This document shows positions 10,257 to 22,312 of a DNA stretch of 64,000 nt, piece by piece. The stretch comes from Nemopilema nomurai (lineage: Eukaryota > Cnidaria > Scyphozoa > Rhizostomeae > Rhizostomatidae): the NCBI GenBank assembly GCA_003864495.1, contig ML133387.1:1611905-1675904 (forward strand), given 5' to 3'. Numbering within the stretch: position 1 is the stretch's first letter; each line of letters opens with the position of its first letter. The notes under the pieces are model-generated. The model did no database searches and was not told where the DNA came from. It was given only the letters and a program-made list of their open reading frames with translations. The translations under genes and the position numbers were made by a program.

Positions 10257-12050
10257 ATTGACCTTGTCTGTATGGGGGCTTGTTAAGCTACAGCTTAAAC
10301 GACATCTTTAAGCTACCGGTATAAAACATGTTCTTGTAACAAATTCTTAGTTTGATACTCTTGCTTGTGAAAACATTGAAAAGTGATGGATGACAGATAC
10401 TTCTAACAATAACAATCTTTTCAAGTTAGTAAATCAGTCAATTTTACACTCACAAGCGGGGTTTATCAAAAATCTATGATAAGGCTTATATGAGAATCAG
10501 CAGCAAAAATATAAGGTAGACATCAAATTGAAATGAGATTCTTATGAAAAAGTAAATTCTTTCTCTAAACCTACTTCTAGTCAGTAATTTTGATTTGACC
10601 AAAAAAAAATCTTCTTTCATGTGCAAAATTGGAGCCTAAGAATACCAAGGCAATTATTGAAATAGCTCTAGTAATTCCAGGAAAGTTTCAATCATATGAA
10701 ATAGCTGATAATTGATATAGCTAAGGAAAATTATATAATAGCTTATGGACAACAAATCTAATAATTGGTCCTATCTTAGGAGCAATATATTGAAGAGAGT
10801 TTCTGTCACTTTATTGAGACCATATATAAGATGGCAAGAAAATAAGCTTAAAAAAACAGGAAACAAGCTTTAAAACAAAAACATGGGAGGTAATTTTGAG
10901 CCTGACCAGAACCTATCAACAGCATTGCAAACATTTCTTCTGTCAGTGTTCCAGATTCATATACCATGGTAGATTGAAATTTCAAGAAAAACCCATTTCA
11001 AGATTGAATGACAAAAAATAAAAAATTACTATCTCTCTCTAAAAAAACAACTTGACTAGGCATCAGTGTGGGATTATTTTCAAATCACTGATGCATAACT
11101 GTGTTACAGCTTTTTCAAACAAGTTCATAATTTTTGTTTTTTTGGCCAAAAAAGAAAGAAAATATTGTATAGAGATCAAAATTAATAATTTGAGCAGGTC
11201 AAATTTTAGTAATCCCCTACAGAAACTGCACAGAACAAGTGGATGGCTTGTTTTTGTGTCATTAAATCAAAAGAGACCAATTATTTTAACATCTACAATC
11301 ACAGCAGGGTAACTGAAGTTTTAGAAAAATTGCAAAGAAAGGGATTTAAGTTTACAATTGCTTTTACAACAATAATCCAAGTAAATTCTTCCTTTCGAAG
11401 AAGAATTTATTAAAAAGATGCAGGAATGCTAAATAAGGAATAGCAAGCAAAAATTGTAGGAAGATGGGTGAAAAAGTTATTTGCTACAAAGTAATCAAGC
11501 CACTTCTAGGCTGGAATTTACATAGTAATTAGTAGAACCTTTTCAATTAGTAGAATCTTTTTCAAGGTTTGCGCTTGAAAATCAGTGTGAAAATGACAAA
11601 GAAGTGTTGAAATAACTGGTGAAATTCAAACATGTTCCTTAGGCTCGATTCGAATTAACAAAAAATCAAACAAATAATTGTTTAGCTGCCATGCTCCAGA
11701 AGGAAGATTAGTGTATTTCACAAATGATTTCATCAACAAAAAGTGCATAATTTATAATTAGCATTGCTGATATTGAAGACACTATATTAGAAATGACAAA
11801 GTAGTTTCTGTTACTTTTGAAATATTACATTCAGAAAAGGCAAGCGATTCTCTGTTATTCAATATTAAAATCTCTGTTACGAAACACTAAAATGACTATA
11901 AGGTCTAAGAGGAAACAATGTCACTAATACAGAGGGGTTCAGAACATAATTTTTCTAGCTGCACTGGAGGAAATGTCTCTCAAACTCATTGCAAAGCTTC
12001 GGTGTTTAAACAAAGTCATAGGCCCATCTTTAAAAAAAAGCAGTACTCAC
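10257..12050. other. AT-rich spacer between hAT and coiled-coil exon
   Basis: I see no recognisable gene on either strand. The equivalents are 25465-27256, 40650-42439 and 55845-57638. The stretch is almost identical in all four units; unit 3 has a cluster of private changes near 41018-41520. Confidence 0.6.
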
Positions 12051-12194
12051 AAATGAAAAGTTCTTGCTTGTCATCCTTCCTATTTTCTCGATTCTTCAAC
12101 TCCAATTCCTTTCTAATCAGTTCTTGTCTCAATCTGGTAGATTCTAAGCTTTCTAGGGCTTGTGCATCATGCTTCAACTTGTTGCCAACTTGAA
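12051..12194 (-). CDS. Possible coiled-coil exon, unit 1
   Basis: The minus strand is open for 48 codons between an acceptor after GGGTGCACAG and a strong donor ATTT/GTGAGTAC. It encodes a charged, heptad-like stretch, ALESLESTRLRQELIRKE then LELKNRENRKDDKQE, which looks like a coiled coil. I cannot name the protein. C-terminal coiled coils of this kind occur in Myb/SANT-type transposon partner proteins, among many others. No neighbouring exons were found. The sequence is identical in all four units, which shows recent copying and not selection. Confidence 0.35.
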
Positions 12195-12438
12195 CTGTGC
12201 ACCCAGTTTGAATGTTCCCGCGAGTGAAATGGCGGGAAAATGGCGAGCGAAGATGTCAGCAGGCAACTGTCAATCAAAAACGAGAACAATGGATCGCTCG
12301 CCCCACTCTTCTATAGATGCACTTCCCCACCGCAGAGGCTTTCAAGGGGGAAAAACAACGAGAAACCGATATGATACCAATCTCCAGAAACGGTTGATAC
12401 GCACTTGTATTGCACAAGGAGTGCTATATTCTAACTAA

Positions 12439-15060
12439 TTCGATCATTTCCCAATCATAGTAGAAATAGACACGGGGTAAGCTGTCAGTTCCGCAGATGA
12501 CGACGACGGTGTCATAGAAAATAATATTGATAACAATAAGTATGTTTGGAAGAAAGAAAATAAGCAGCTATCCCTTGATATATATAATAGCAGAAACATG
12601 GACGGGGAGCTAGACAATCTAACTGAAATGGGTGGTAGAAATTATAGTCTGCTAAATGGGAATGACATCGTATACATATTTTGCATCGTGATTGCTACCT
12701 GTTGTAAACCAATGCTAAATAAGTTTCGAAAAAATATGAACAAAAAGAAACAGCCTTGGTGGTTTGACATTGAATGCTGGGATGCAAACAAAAAATACCA
12801 CTTTCGTAAACTCTTCTATAAAACTGGCAATGCATATGTTTTTGGAAAATTCAAGTTGCTAAGAGCAAAATTTAAAAAGTTTATGAAAAGTTAGGAAAAT
12901 GACTTTAAAAATGAGCTTTGCACGAAGCTAAAAAGTTCAGCTGAAGACCAGAAGACATTTTGGAAGCTGATCAAAAACAACATTAGAAATAACTTTCGTG
13001 AAAGGAGTCGGTCCGAGATAAGAATCTAAACATGGTTTGATCACTAAAACAATCTTCTAAACAGCAGATGAAGTCATGATCTTAAAGTTAATACGTTTGT
13101 TCAATATTATATCAAACATCATGATTTGCACTGCGATTTTTGTAATGAAAACAGCCTCCAAATGCATGACCAAATAATATCAGCTCAGGTTGAACAACAT
13201 ATAGCAAGGGTTGAAAATAACAAAGCTCACGGTGTAGATGGCATATTGAACGAGGCTACTAAGTTATAGAAGGATAAGATCATTGCCTTCCTGTTAACAT
13301 TATTTAATCAGATTTTCACTATAGCATGCATTCCAAGTGCCTGGGGTAAAGGATTGATAGTATCAATACTTAAAAAAGGTTGCAAAAAGGATCCCATTAT
13401 TTATAGGGGAACGTCCCTACTCTCCAATCTAAGTAAAATTTTCACTGGAATACTAAACAAGAGAATCATAAGATTCTCTGAACAAAAGAGGCTCATTGGT
13501 GACAACCAAGGAGGGTTTCGTAAAAATAGGTCAACAGCTGATAACCTAATTCTACTGAAATTATTAGCTGACAAACGGCTCTCACGTACAATTGTACTGT
13601 TTCTTTGTTGAGTTTTCCAAAGCATTTGATACTGCGAACCACTCATATTTAACTTATGTTTTGATCAAGTATGGATTTTATAGAAAACTTTTAAGAGTGC
13701 TTAGGGCCATCTATACAGGCATGTATTATTGTGTTAAGACTGCAAAAGAAGTCACCAATTCGTTCAAATGCGACACAGGTGTTCGTCAAGGTTTTATGTT
13801 GAGTCCAAGGTTGTTTCTGTTATGAGTCAATGAGTTAGACAAAATGCTTGGAAGGATTGGAAGTAAGGGTATTTTTTAGCCGACTTAACCGAAGTTAAAA
13901 CTTTGTTGTATGCAGATGATGTAGTGCCTTTTGGGAACACAGTTTGTGAGTTTCAGCGCAAAATAAACGTATTGGAACAGTTCTGCGATACATGGGGCAT
14001 GGCTGTAAACTTAGACAAAGAATATTTTTGTTATAAGCAAAGCCAAATAGAAATAATGATTTATTACAAATATTTGGGGCTGCTTTTATCGTCTCGCAAT
14101 GTATGGTCAAAGGCCCTAGAAAATCGATCATTGCAAGCTGGAGAAGCTTTAAGGCCAATATCATGTCTAATAATACGTTTAAAAGGTGTCTCACCAAAAG
14201 TTGCGTTTAAGGTCTTCGACACAAGAATACTGCCAATCCTGTGTTATGGGGCTGAAGTTTGGGGTTATGAATGGAAGCAACAAATTGAAAGTATTCATAT
14301 TAAATTGGGTACAGTTGTTTTAGGTGTAGGAAAATGTTCCACTCCAAGTGCAGTATTTGGTGTATGTGGTAGATACCCACTTATATGTACCTATATGAAG
14401 CAAACTAACAAGTATTGGTTCAAAATTTTAAGGTTTGAAGGAAACAGTCTCTTAGCGAGTGCTTTCAAATTGCAAATACACTTAACTGAAGCTGTGACAG
14501 ACTGCTGGGGCTCAAAAAATAAAATTTATCATTTATGAGAATGGTTTTGGTCATGTTTGGATATCCCAGGGTTTTGGAAATGAACGGCTCTTTTTAAAGA
14601 TTTTCCAAAATAGGATACAAGACATCCAGTTCCAAACCTGGCAAAAAATACTCAATGAATATGAAAAACTCTCAATCTTTGGAGGATTTAAGTCTTTGCT
14701 GAACCCTAAAAAATACCTTAGTTTGCCAAATTTTTTGGATAGGAAGATAATTGCACGTTTCCGTATTTTCAATCACCATTTAGCAATAGAAATGTGACGT
14801 TATCAAAACAGATTAGCAAGAGAGGAGATAATTTACAAAAGTAACATAAACGCAATTGAGGATGAACTCCATTTTTTATTTATCTGCCCAGCTTATGAAA
14901 CGTTGAGAGAAAAATACATCAACGAACCATTTGTTTAGGTTCTTTAGGTTCAGAATCGATATTTTGCAAGAATATTGTGGCTCAGTACAAAATTAGGCAT
15001 TCTTAGAAAAATTATGCAATTGGTTTACAAAATTCACCTAAAATGGGCAATTTTTTATAC
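12439..15060 (+). pseudogene. Truncated, dead non-LTR retrotransposon (LINE), unit 1
   Basis: This is a 5'-truncated ORF2 of an APE-type LINE. In order: the end of the endonuclease (FDHFPIIVEI, 12439 on), linker with QPWWFDIECW (to 12894), reverse transcriptase fingers (KKDPIIYRGTSLLSNLSK and NQGGFRKNRSTADN, 13354-13611), motif A region FSKAFDTANHSYL (13616 on), motif B GVRQGFMLSPRL, motif C LLYADDVV (13903 on), thumb (ILPILCYGAEVWGYE) and a C-terminal part with LHFLFICPAYETLREKY, ending near 15060. In-frame stops (12892, 13267, 13823) and at least two frame changes (near 13600 and 13890) make it inactive. No poly-A tail or target duplication was found. Clade not assigned. Confidence 0.85.
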
Positions 15061-16839
15061 AATTTTCATACTCATTTCTTTGAGATAAATTATTTTGCTT
15101 TTTTCGTTCTTATTCACAACATATTGCAAGCAAATCAGTATATTTTAAACAGTCTTCTAAAAAACAGAGAAAACCCAACTCTTATTGATCCAGAATCCAG
15201 AAAAACTAAGAAAAACAAATTTTCGCACGTCTCTTACAACAAAAGAGTGAAAAATATCAAAATTAAAACATATTGCGTTAAAACACGTAGAAATTACAAT
15301 TAAGGTGTTCTTGTGTTTTTTGTTGCCATATTTTTCAACGTGTGAGAGCTCCATTAAATTTGACATTGGCATGTCTCGATCCTAAATTTGTTATGCCAAC
15401 ATAAAGATAACGTTTTCCCCCATCTCCCCCTGACTGTGAGTTGCAAGTCGGTGAACGTTTATTTTTGCAATTGAAGCACAATCTCTTGAATTCTGGGTAG
15501 TACTTACAACAACCTGAAATTCTAGCATCCACTTCAGTGCCCCATGTCAGTGCTATTCCACTGTTTCAACTTTTTAAATGTGATATAACTCTCCGGTTCC
15601 GCTGTAAAGCACTCTACAGCAATTATTTCATTTATAGAATACATAGAATAGAAGGTTTATACGCATTTAATACAGATTGGTCAATCACATGCAGCATCAA
15701 ACATTTTTAAAGTTACCAAGAAATGAAAACCTAAATAGGCCATATTTTTAGGGCAATGGTATCTATCCATATTTTCATTGTGTTATCTATTGTTTCAAAT
15801 TTGATTAGGTTCTAGTTGTTTGTTCTTTTCACTTGTCCTATCCCTTTCCAGCTCATCAAATTTTGTGTCACTGTTTAAATTGAACGTCTATTTGAATAAC
15901 CACGATCCGATTAGACTCTAACTATCGTCAAATTGGAATGACCATTAAGTTGACTGTTTGCTGTTTGTCCTGCCTGTTTCCTCAAAGGCACTGCAACACA
16001 CTTTCAAAGTATATCAAATGGACAACTTCAAAGTTGGTACTTTCAATCTCATATTTAATTGGAGGTCATTACTTGACTGTCTCTCATTTTACCTGTCGTA
16101 GATATTTGAAAAAGTGTCTAAAGTATGCAGATAATGTATCATCATTGTGCAGCATATCCAACAACAAGTGGCTTAAGTGCCTAAAAATGGTGTCACAATT
16201 TTGAGAGCTTACCAAAGGTAGACCTAAAGTTAACCAAAAGGTAGCTTAAGCACCGATATAACAACCAATGATTCATGTTCCAGGCAACTAATGTAGGCCC
16301 ACTGGCAATGATCAAGGTATTTGGCTACTAGTTGTGACTGAAAGTCATTGTCTTCATGGGCTTACGCCATTATCTAACCGCCCAATCGTTCAATAATAGG
16401 AACATAATTGGCGACAACAAATACCAACATTAATGAAGAGTTACGACAACTTTGTTCTTGAATAAAGCATCTTAATTTGAGATGCAAGCATTGGTCCAAT
16501 TTTCCTGTAAAGGAAATTGTTTTTATTCAAGTCATGTACTTATAAAGCTTCATAACTTTGAGAAAATAACAAGTTCAGAGTGAGTCAGCTCCATTAATAC
16601 CAAACAGACGTTCTTACAAAACAGGTTCATAAGTGTCTTTTAATTGTTATCTTCCAATTTAGTACTAGTGAATAGCAACTTGACAAAATTATGCTTATAT
16701 TAGGTATTAGTAATGTTCTCTGCTTGATGTATATGTGTGACTTTTTGTGACTAAACAGAATTGTAGATGTATCTTGACCATACTGATAAACATGGTAGAT
16801 TCTGAAGCAGTCAACAACAAATTGCAGAAGCTTTGATAC
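15061..16839. other. Spacer between LINE and MUS81 exons
   Basis: No gene recognised on either strand. The equivalents are 30265-32041, 45450-47225 and 60649-62428. In unit 4 the part right of about 61740 begins to differ from the other units; in unit 3 a dense cluster of private indels starts near 46490. Confidence 0.5.
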
Positions 16840-19363
16840 GTTCTGCTTTTGCCATAAGTCAGCTCAGAAAGTAACCTGTCCTTCTCTTCATCTGCGCTGA
16901 AATCTTCTAAAGATGTCATCAGGCTATTATTTTCCCAGAGCTAAATGATAAATCGTGATTGTAATCTACGAACCTGCTCCAACAAAGTTTTTTGCTTGCT
17001 GTCTACTATTTAGTTAAGCCCAATAAACTATTTTTGGTTTAATAGGGTGCCAGCAGTAGGAAAAAAATTCCTTAAAAGGTTTAGACCAGCTATATTCGCT
17101 TCACAGTATTTTTTAAAACAACGACACAGCTAGTTTTGCGATCTTGAAAAAGGTGATCCATAAAAACTTTGATACAAAGAGATATCTTCATAGCTGCTCG
17201 ATATCTTATTATGAGAAAGAGAATGATTCAATTGCCTAGTTGTTTCTCTTGCCTAAGAACAGTGCTTCATCTTTGCAGCATTTTGAAAAACGTCTGCTGC
17301 TGTTCTTGCCAGAAGATAGCGCTTCATCAATGTTTAAAGTATAGATATTGGAATGAGAAGCGACATGCGACTGCCTTGGGATGAAGACACTGATGAGTCG
17401 TAAAATATAACAGATGAAAATAGGATGCATGCTCCCAAACTGTACATTCAGGTAGGAGCAAACTCAATATTTCATTACTTTGAGAGTGAGAGGCAAGCGT
17501 GGAGAAGGGAGAAATGAGACTGCACATATAATGAGATGGAATTAGTTCCCGGAATTCAAACGAGTCCGAAGTATTTGCATGCAGAAATTTTACTGGTGCA
17601 TAGAGTCATTCATAATCTCAAATGCGCCTCTCTATGAGCAGATACAAGAAGAACTGTCCAGTTAACAACCAAGTTTTGAACAGAGGTTTCCCTCTGTCAT
17701 AGTCAGTTTAGCCGACCCATGACATGGCTATGACAGATATCGGGCCTGAATCAAAGTTTACCTGTGATGTGCAAGGTTCAGTTAAATTCAGTGCCTTGGA
17801 TGCATGAATATAAATTAATACGTAATTTAAATTTGGACTGCCAAGACTGTTTTCGTAACACAATTATGGAAAATAACTGGAGTGCAATGTCTACAAAAAC
17901 TCTAAGTTAGCATCGATTCCCTTAAGCATCAGAAAAAGCATTTCCTATTGGAACCTAGCATAGAGATTATTATTGAAAAGAGCGTAAAGAAGATCGTTCA
18001 GCAAAGAATGCAAGTTTTTTTTACTGTTCTGTTGTAAAACTCAATTCCAAATACTGATTATACTGTAAATACTGATTATCCCCCTTTCTGTCCATAACTG
18101 CTTGATTGGATTTTGAATCTTTCCTTCTTGGCGTTTCGTGAACATTGACTATTGCTGTAGCATTGTCGGCAGAGATTCCTTTTAGGTGCATCAGCTGATT
18201 GGCAAACATGTCCCTCACTAAAAGTAACTACAAGTAATATTTCGATAGTTGAAATAGGAACGGACTTGCCAAGTCAGATTAGACAGCTTGTATTAATGGA
18301 AAAAATTGGAGCAATCTCTCGTTAGCATGATAGATTATTCGTTGATACAACATTCTATCCTATTTTTTTGCAACATTTTACATTTAAAGAGGGAAAAAAC
18401 AATTGTTTTATATCAGGGAATGTGGTTAGAATTCCGCATTCCCGGAAATGAGCAGTGCTGCAGACGAAGGTTGGTAGCCAAAGTCAGTCCAAAACAAAGA
18501 GATCTTTATAAACAGGGATACGAAGATTAGAAAAGTTTTTTCAAGGTAAAAGCTAACGTGGATCGATTGAGCCCCGATGGGTAGATCAAGGGTGCGACAG
18601 TGCAAATTTCGATTAATCGTCAAAGCAACTGTTTAAGCAATAAAAACTGTTTTCTTTTTCAAAAAAGCGTTTTTAGAAATATTTTTGATGAGATTTTGGA
18701 GGGCATGCGGCGCATTACCAGCTTCCCTTGACGCTACGCCACTGACATCGATGTCTTCAACTGTAGTTATCAAAAACTAAGAAGACGCCAAGGACTCAAT
18801 AAAATCTGATTAATTAATTGCTAATCTAACATAAAAGGGTCTAACACAAACAATTAACGGGGCCGTTCTGTCGACGGCATTTGAAACTATTGCTGCAGCC
18901 ATTGCTTTGTCGAGAACACAAGGCATGCAATGTCAAATGGAGACCTGTAACAGCCAATAATTCGAGTACGTATGGCACCCAAATCATTTTTAAATCACTC
19001 ATTATTCATCTAAAGACACTATTTCGTTTGGCTCTTTAGTCTGTTAAGACTTGTTTCCAATCGATCATTTTACTTTTTGTACATCTGAGACAACTGGTGC
19101 TTAGCTTTCTTAGAAGCATAGCTCATAATCTACAATACTTTGCGCTTATCTACAATACTTTGCAACAACTTAAATGGCAAAATAGGAATATGATCTTTGA
19201 AAAATTGGCAAAATAAGTATTTTCAGAACCTTGAAACATATTGCCTGCCACCCAAAGGAAGTCTCCAAGTTGAATTTTTCGAAAGTCCATCTTGACATCT
19301 GAAAGAATCGTGGCAAAATTATCAAGCAAATTAAAATTGGACCTCATAAGAGAGCCAATTTTT
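16840..19363 (-). pseudogene. MUS81 pseudogene across the unit 1/2 junction
   Basis: Three minus-strand blocks in gene order. The one at 19230-19363 is the GDFLWVAG nuclease exon; it has lost one base relative to unit 1 (AAAAATTGG for GAAACTTGG after the acceptor), which breaks the phase. The one at 18127-18217 encodes the second helix-hairpin-helix, RDMFANQLMHLKGIS then ATAIV, after acceptor TTACTTTTAG; the expected donor after CCAAG reads AAGGAA and not GT. The one at 16840-16923 encodes LMTSLEDF then EEKDRLLSELTYGKSR, the MUS81 C-terminal helix-hairpin-helix block, after acceptor ATAATAG. The exon carrying the ERKxxxD motif and the linker exons are missing between 18217 and 19230. The final exon (RNLGP...LY in the family) was not found. 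Confidence 0.8.
18733..18744 (-). mobile_element. hAT-type terminus at the unit 1/2 junction
   Basis: On the minus strand the junction begins CAGTGGCGTAGCGTCAAGGG, a classic hAT-like terminus. Similarity to the left edge of the array begins immediately to the right. The partner terminus and the extent of the element leftwards were not found. Confidence 0.45.
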
Positions 19364-19977
19364 CTGATAAATGAACACAAATGAATACGTAAAATAGAGC
19401 CTGAAATTTCCATTCAGAAAAAGGTGTAAAGAGGCAAAGCATGGAGATGAGCATGTGATTCTAAACGACCAGTAGATAACTCTATTGACATCAGTAACAT
19501 CAACGGCCAGCGGTGTCAACGTAAATAAGTCTGTCCGATTACAGAGCTTGTTGCAAGCAACAGATCAAATAATTGCATCAAGGAACTTTGCCAGTGACAA
19601 AGTTGGACACATTGGTTGACAAGACCAAAGCATAAACACAGGTTGATGGTAACTCAAATGGAGGCGATCAAGCTAACAATGACACGAGGTGACAAGAAGT
19701 GGGCCACTTGTTGGAATTCCCAACGATCTTGTGAGCATCTTAAAAATATGCAATTACAAGATTGTTGCGGGAATTCTGATAGTTAAGTAGTATCACATGA
19801 TTGAGATCTTATTTTGGGAATTCGAGCAGTTCCGATCGCCTGAAAAGCAGCAGAGCAAACTGGTTTGTGTGAATTTCCAGTTTGCAAAGGAAGGAAACCG
19901 ATGGATTGAACACGTGTCAGTGTTGATTCTTTTTCTTATTTAACTTTAGCTACTTAAGTATTGATATAGAATAGATA

Positions 19978-20503
19978 CTTACTCTTGTGTGCTTAATTGT
20001 AAGGGGGGGGGTCGAATAAAAAGGGGGGTGGACACTTTCCTAGATTTTCATAAAGCGGAGGGGCCATAATAAATTGAACAGCAGAGAAAATAGTAAATAA
20101 GCATCTAAAATAGGGGGGGGGGGAAGGTGAGATACTGCAAGGGCATTTTTGGTCAGAGTCGAAAACATGTTAGCTGGACAACGGCAGAGGCGTAGAGCTC
20201 AAGGAGGAGAAGCAAAAAATACAGTTAAAAGACAATTCAAACATGGATGATCACAATGAGTAAACGCTTTGAAATTTTTAAACTCTGATTTATTTTTTCT
20301 TAAAAAGAGTTTTGAATGGAGCCAAACCATTTTTTCTGAGAAGTTTGAAAGGTCTAACGTGGGGGTTGATAATAAAATGAGGGGGCTGGTCGTCCATTGA
20401 GATTTCCATAAAATGGAGGGGTTATTATAAAATGATATGAAGAGTGAAATATTTTGAAAAGTGCAATATGACCCTCCCCTACAATTACGCACACAAGAGT
20501 AAG
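19978..20503. mobile_element. MITE-like element, unit 2
   Basis: Same element as at 1981-2488. The inverted ends are clearer here: CTTACTCTTGTGTGC at the left and GCACACAAGAGTAAG at the right. The second G run is longer than in unit 1. Confidence 0.5.
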
Positions 20504-20532
20504 GGCGTACAGCCACTGAGAGGCAGACAGAC

Positions 20533-22312
20533 AGTAGCTACTTCAGGACGTATATGTATAGCTACTTAGAGGGAGCTACTTGAGGACGTATAGAAACAGC
20601 TAGTTATAGGTAGATATTAAAGGTAAATATATAATAGCTAAAAAGGAGGTATAGATATAGCTACTTAAGGGTGGATATTTAGTAGATACTTAAGAACATA
20701 TAGATATAGATACCGAAGGGTAGCTCTAATGTAGCTACTTAAGGACGTATGGAAATAGCTACTTAAGGATAGATATTAAGTAGCTACTTAAGGACGTATA
20801 GAAATAGCTACTTAAGGGTAGATATAAAGTAGCTACTTAAGGACGTATAGAAATAGCTACTGAAGGGTAAATATTAGGTAGCTACTTAAGGACGTATAGA
20901 AATAGCTACTTAAGGGTAGATATTAAGTAGCTACTTAAGGACGTATAGAAATAGCTACTTAAGGGTAGATATTAAGTAGCTACTTAAGGACGTATAGAAA
21001 TAGCTACTTAAGGGTAGATATTAAATAGCTACTTAAGGACGTATAGAAATAGCTACTTAAGGGTAGATATTAAGTAGCTACTTAAGGACGTATAGAAATA
21101 GCTACTTAAGGGTAGGTATTAAGTAGCTACTTAAGGACGTATAGAAATAGCTACTTAAGGGTAGATATAAAGTAGCTACTTAACGACATATAGAAATAGC
21201 TACTTAAGGGTAGATATAAAGTAGCTACTTAAGGACGTATAGAAATAGCTACTTTAGGGTAGATATTAAGTAGCTACTTAGGTACGTATAGATAAAGCTA
21301 CTAAAGGGTAGATAAAAAATAGCTACCTAAAGACGTATAGATATAGCTACTTAAGGGTAGATATTAAGAAGCTACTTAAGGGTAGCTATAAAGTAGCTAC
21401 TTAAGGACGTATAGAAATAGCTACTTTAGGGTAGATATTAAGTAGCTACTTAAGGACGTATAGAAATAGCTACTTAAGGGTAGATATAAAGAAGCTACAT
21501 AGGGACGTATAGATATAGCTACTTAAAGGTAGATATTAAGTACCTACTTAAGGACGTATATAGAAATAGCTACTTAAGGGTAGGTTTTAAGTAGCTACAT
21601 TAAGCAGCTATTTCGTACCTGTACCTTAAGCAGCTACTTCGTACCTGTACCTAAGCAGTTAAGTACAGGTACGAAGTAGCTGCTAAAGGTACAGGTACGA
21701 AGTAGCTGCTTAAGGTACAGGTACGAAGTAGCTGCTTAAGGTACAGGTACGAAGTAGCTGCTTAAGGTACAGGTACGAAGTAGCTGCTTAAGGTACAGGT
21801 ACGAAGTAGCTGCTTAAGGTACAGGTACGAAGTAGCTGCTTAAGGTACAGGTACGAAGTAGCTGCTTAAGGTACAGGTACGAAGTAGCTGCTTAAGGTAC
21901 AGGTACGAAGTAGCTGCTTAAGGTACAGGTACGAAGTAGCTGCTTAATCTGGCTACTTAATACCTACCCTTAAGTAGCTATTTCTATACGTCCTTAAGTA
22001 GCTACTTAATATCTACCCAAAAGTAGCTATTTCTATACGTCCTTAAGTAGCTACTTAATATCTACCCTTAAGTAGCTATATATGTACGTCCTTAAGTAGC
22101 TGATTTATATCTACCTTTAAGTAGCTATTTCTATACCTCCTTAAGTAGCAACTTAATATCTACCCTAAAGTAGCTATTTCTATACGTCCTTAAGTAGCTA
22201 TTTTATATCTACCCTTTAGTAGCTATATCTATACGTCCTTGAGTAGCTACTTAATATCTACCCTTTAGTAGCTATATCCATACGTCCTTAAGTAACTACT
22301 TTATATCTACCC
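20533..22312. repeat. Palindromic minisatellite, unit 2
   Basis: Same architecture as in unit 1 without the TTAA transposon. The 49-bp family runs forward from 20533 to about 21597, followed by only 2 forward 26-bp repeats, the centre at 21650-21663, 11 reverse 26-bp repeats to about 21947, then the reverse 49-bp family to 22312. The copy split (2 and 11) is far from symmetrical, unlike 8 and 7 in unit 1. Confidence 0.96.
21650..21663. other. Palindrome centre, unit 2 (inverted relative to unit 1)
   Basis: The centre reads CCTAAGCAGTTAAG, the exact reverse complement of the unit 1 centre. Confidence 0.9.

Larger units (their letters stand above)
588..18744. repeat. Macro-repeat unit 1 (18.2 kb)
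   Basis: First copy of the tandem unit. Similarity to later units starts at about 588-592 (CATCG followed by TTGTCTTCAACTGTAG). It is about 3 kb longer than the others because of the TTAA transposon at 2938-5241 and a longer minisatellite. Left of about 9745 it differs from units 2-4 by many substitutions and indels; right of that point it is almost identical to them. Segments near 684-857 are present here and missing from units 2-4. Confidence 0.93.

Noticed and set aside
11918..12193. 91-residue plus-strand ORF present in all units
   Set aside because: It is the complement of the coiled-coil exon, is rich in Ser, Cys and Phe as such shadows are, and shows no domain.
12229..12438. Plus-strand ORF with GC-rich start (ATGGCGGGAAAATGGCG), repeated in every unit
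   Set aside because: It has no recognisable domain, overlaps the region opposite the coiled-coil exon and ends where the LINE begins. Identity between units reflects recent duplication only.
15043..15303. 86-residue plus-strand ORF after the LINE
   Set aside because: Lysine- and asparagine-rich AT-biased sequence; the first part is the end of the LINE in another frame.
16707..16919. Minus-strand ORF first read as a CARD or death-fold domain
   Set aside because: The match to the MUS81 C-terminal block (EEKDRLLSELTYGKSR) is better and the neighbouring helix-hairpin-helix and nuclease exons are also from MUS81.
18306..18530. 74-residue plus-strand ORF in the linker
   Set aside because: Possibly part of the transposon ending at 18744, but no family could be recognised and no splice partner was found.
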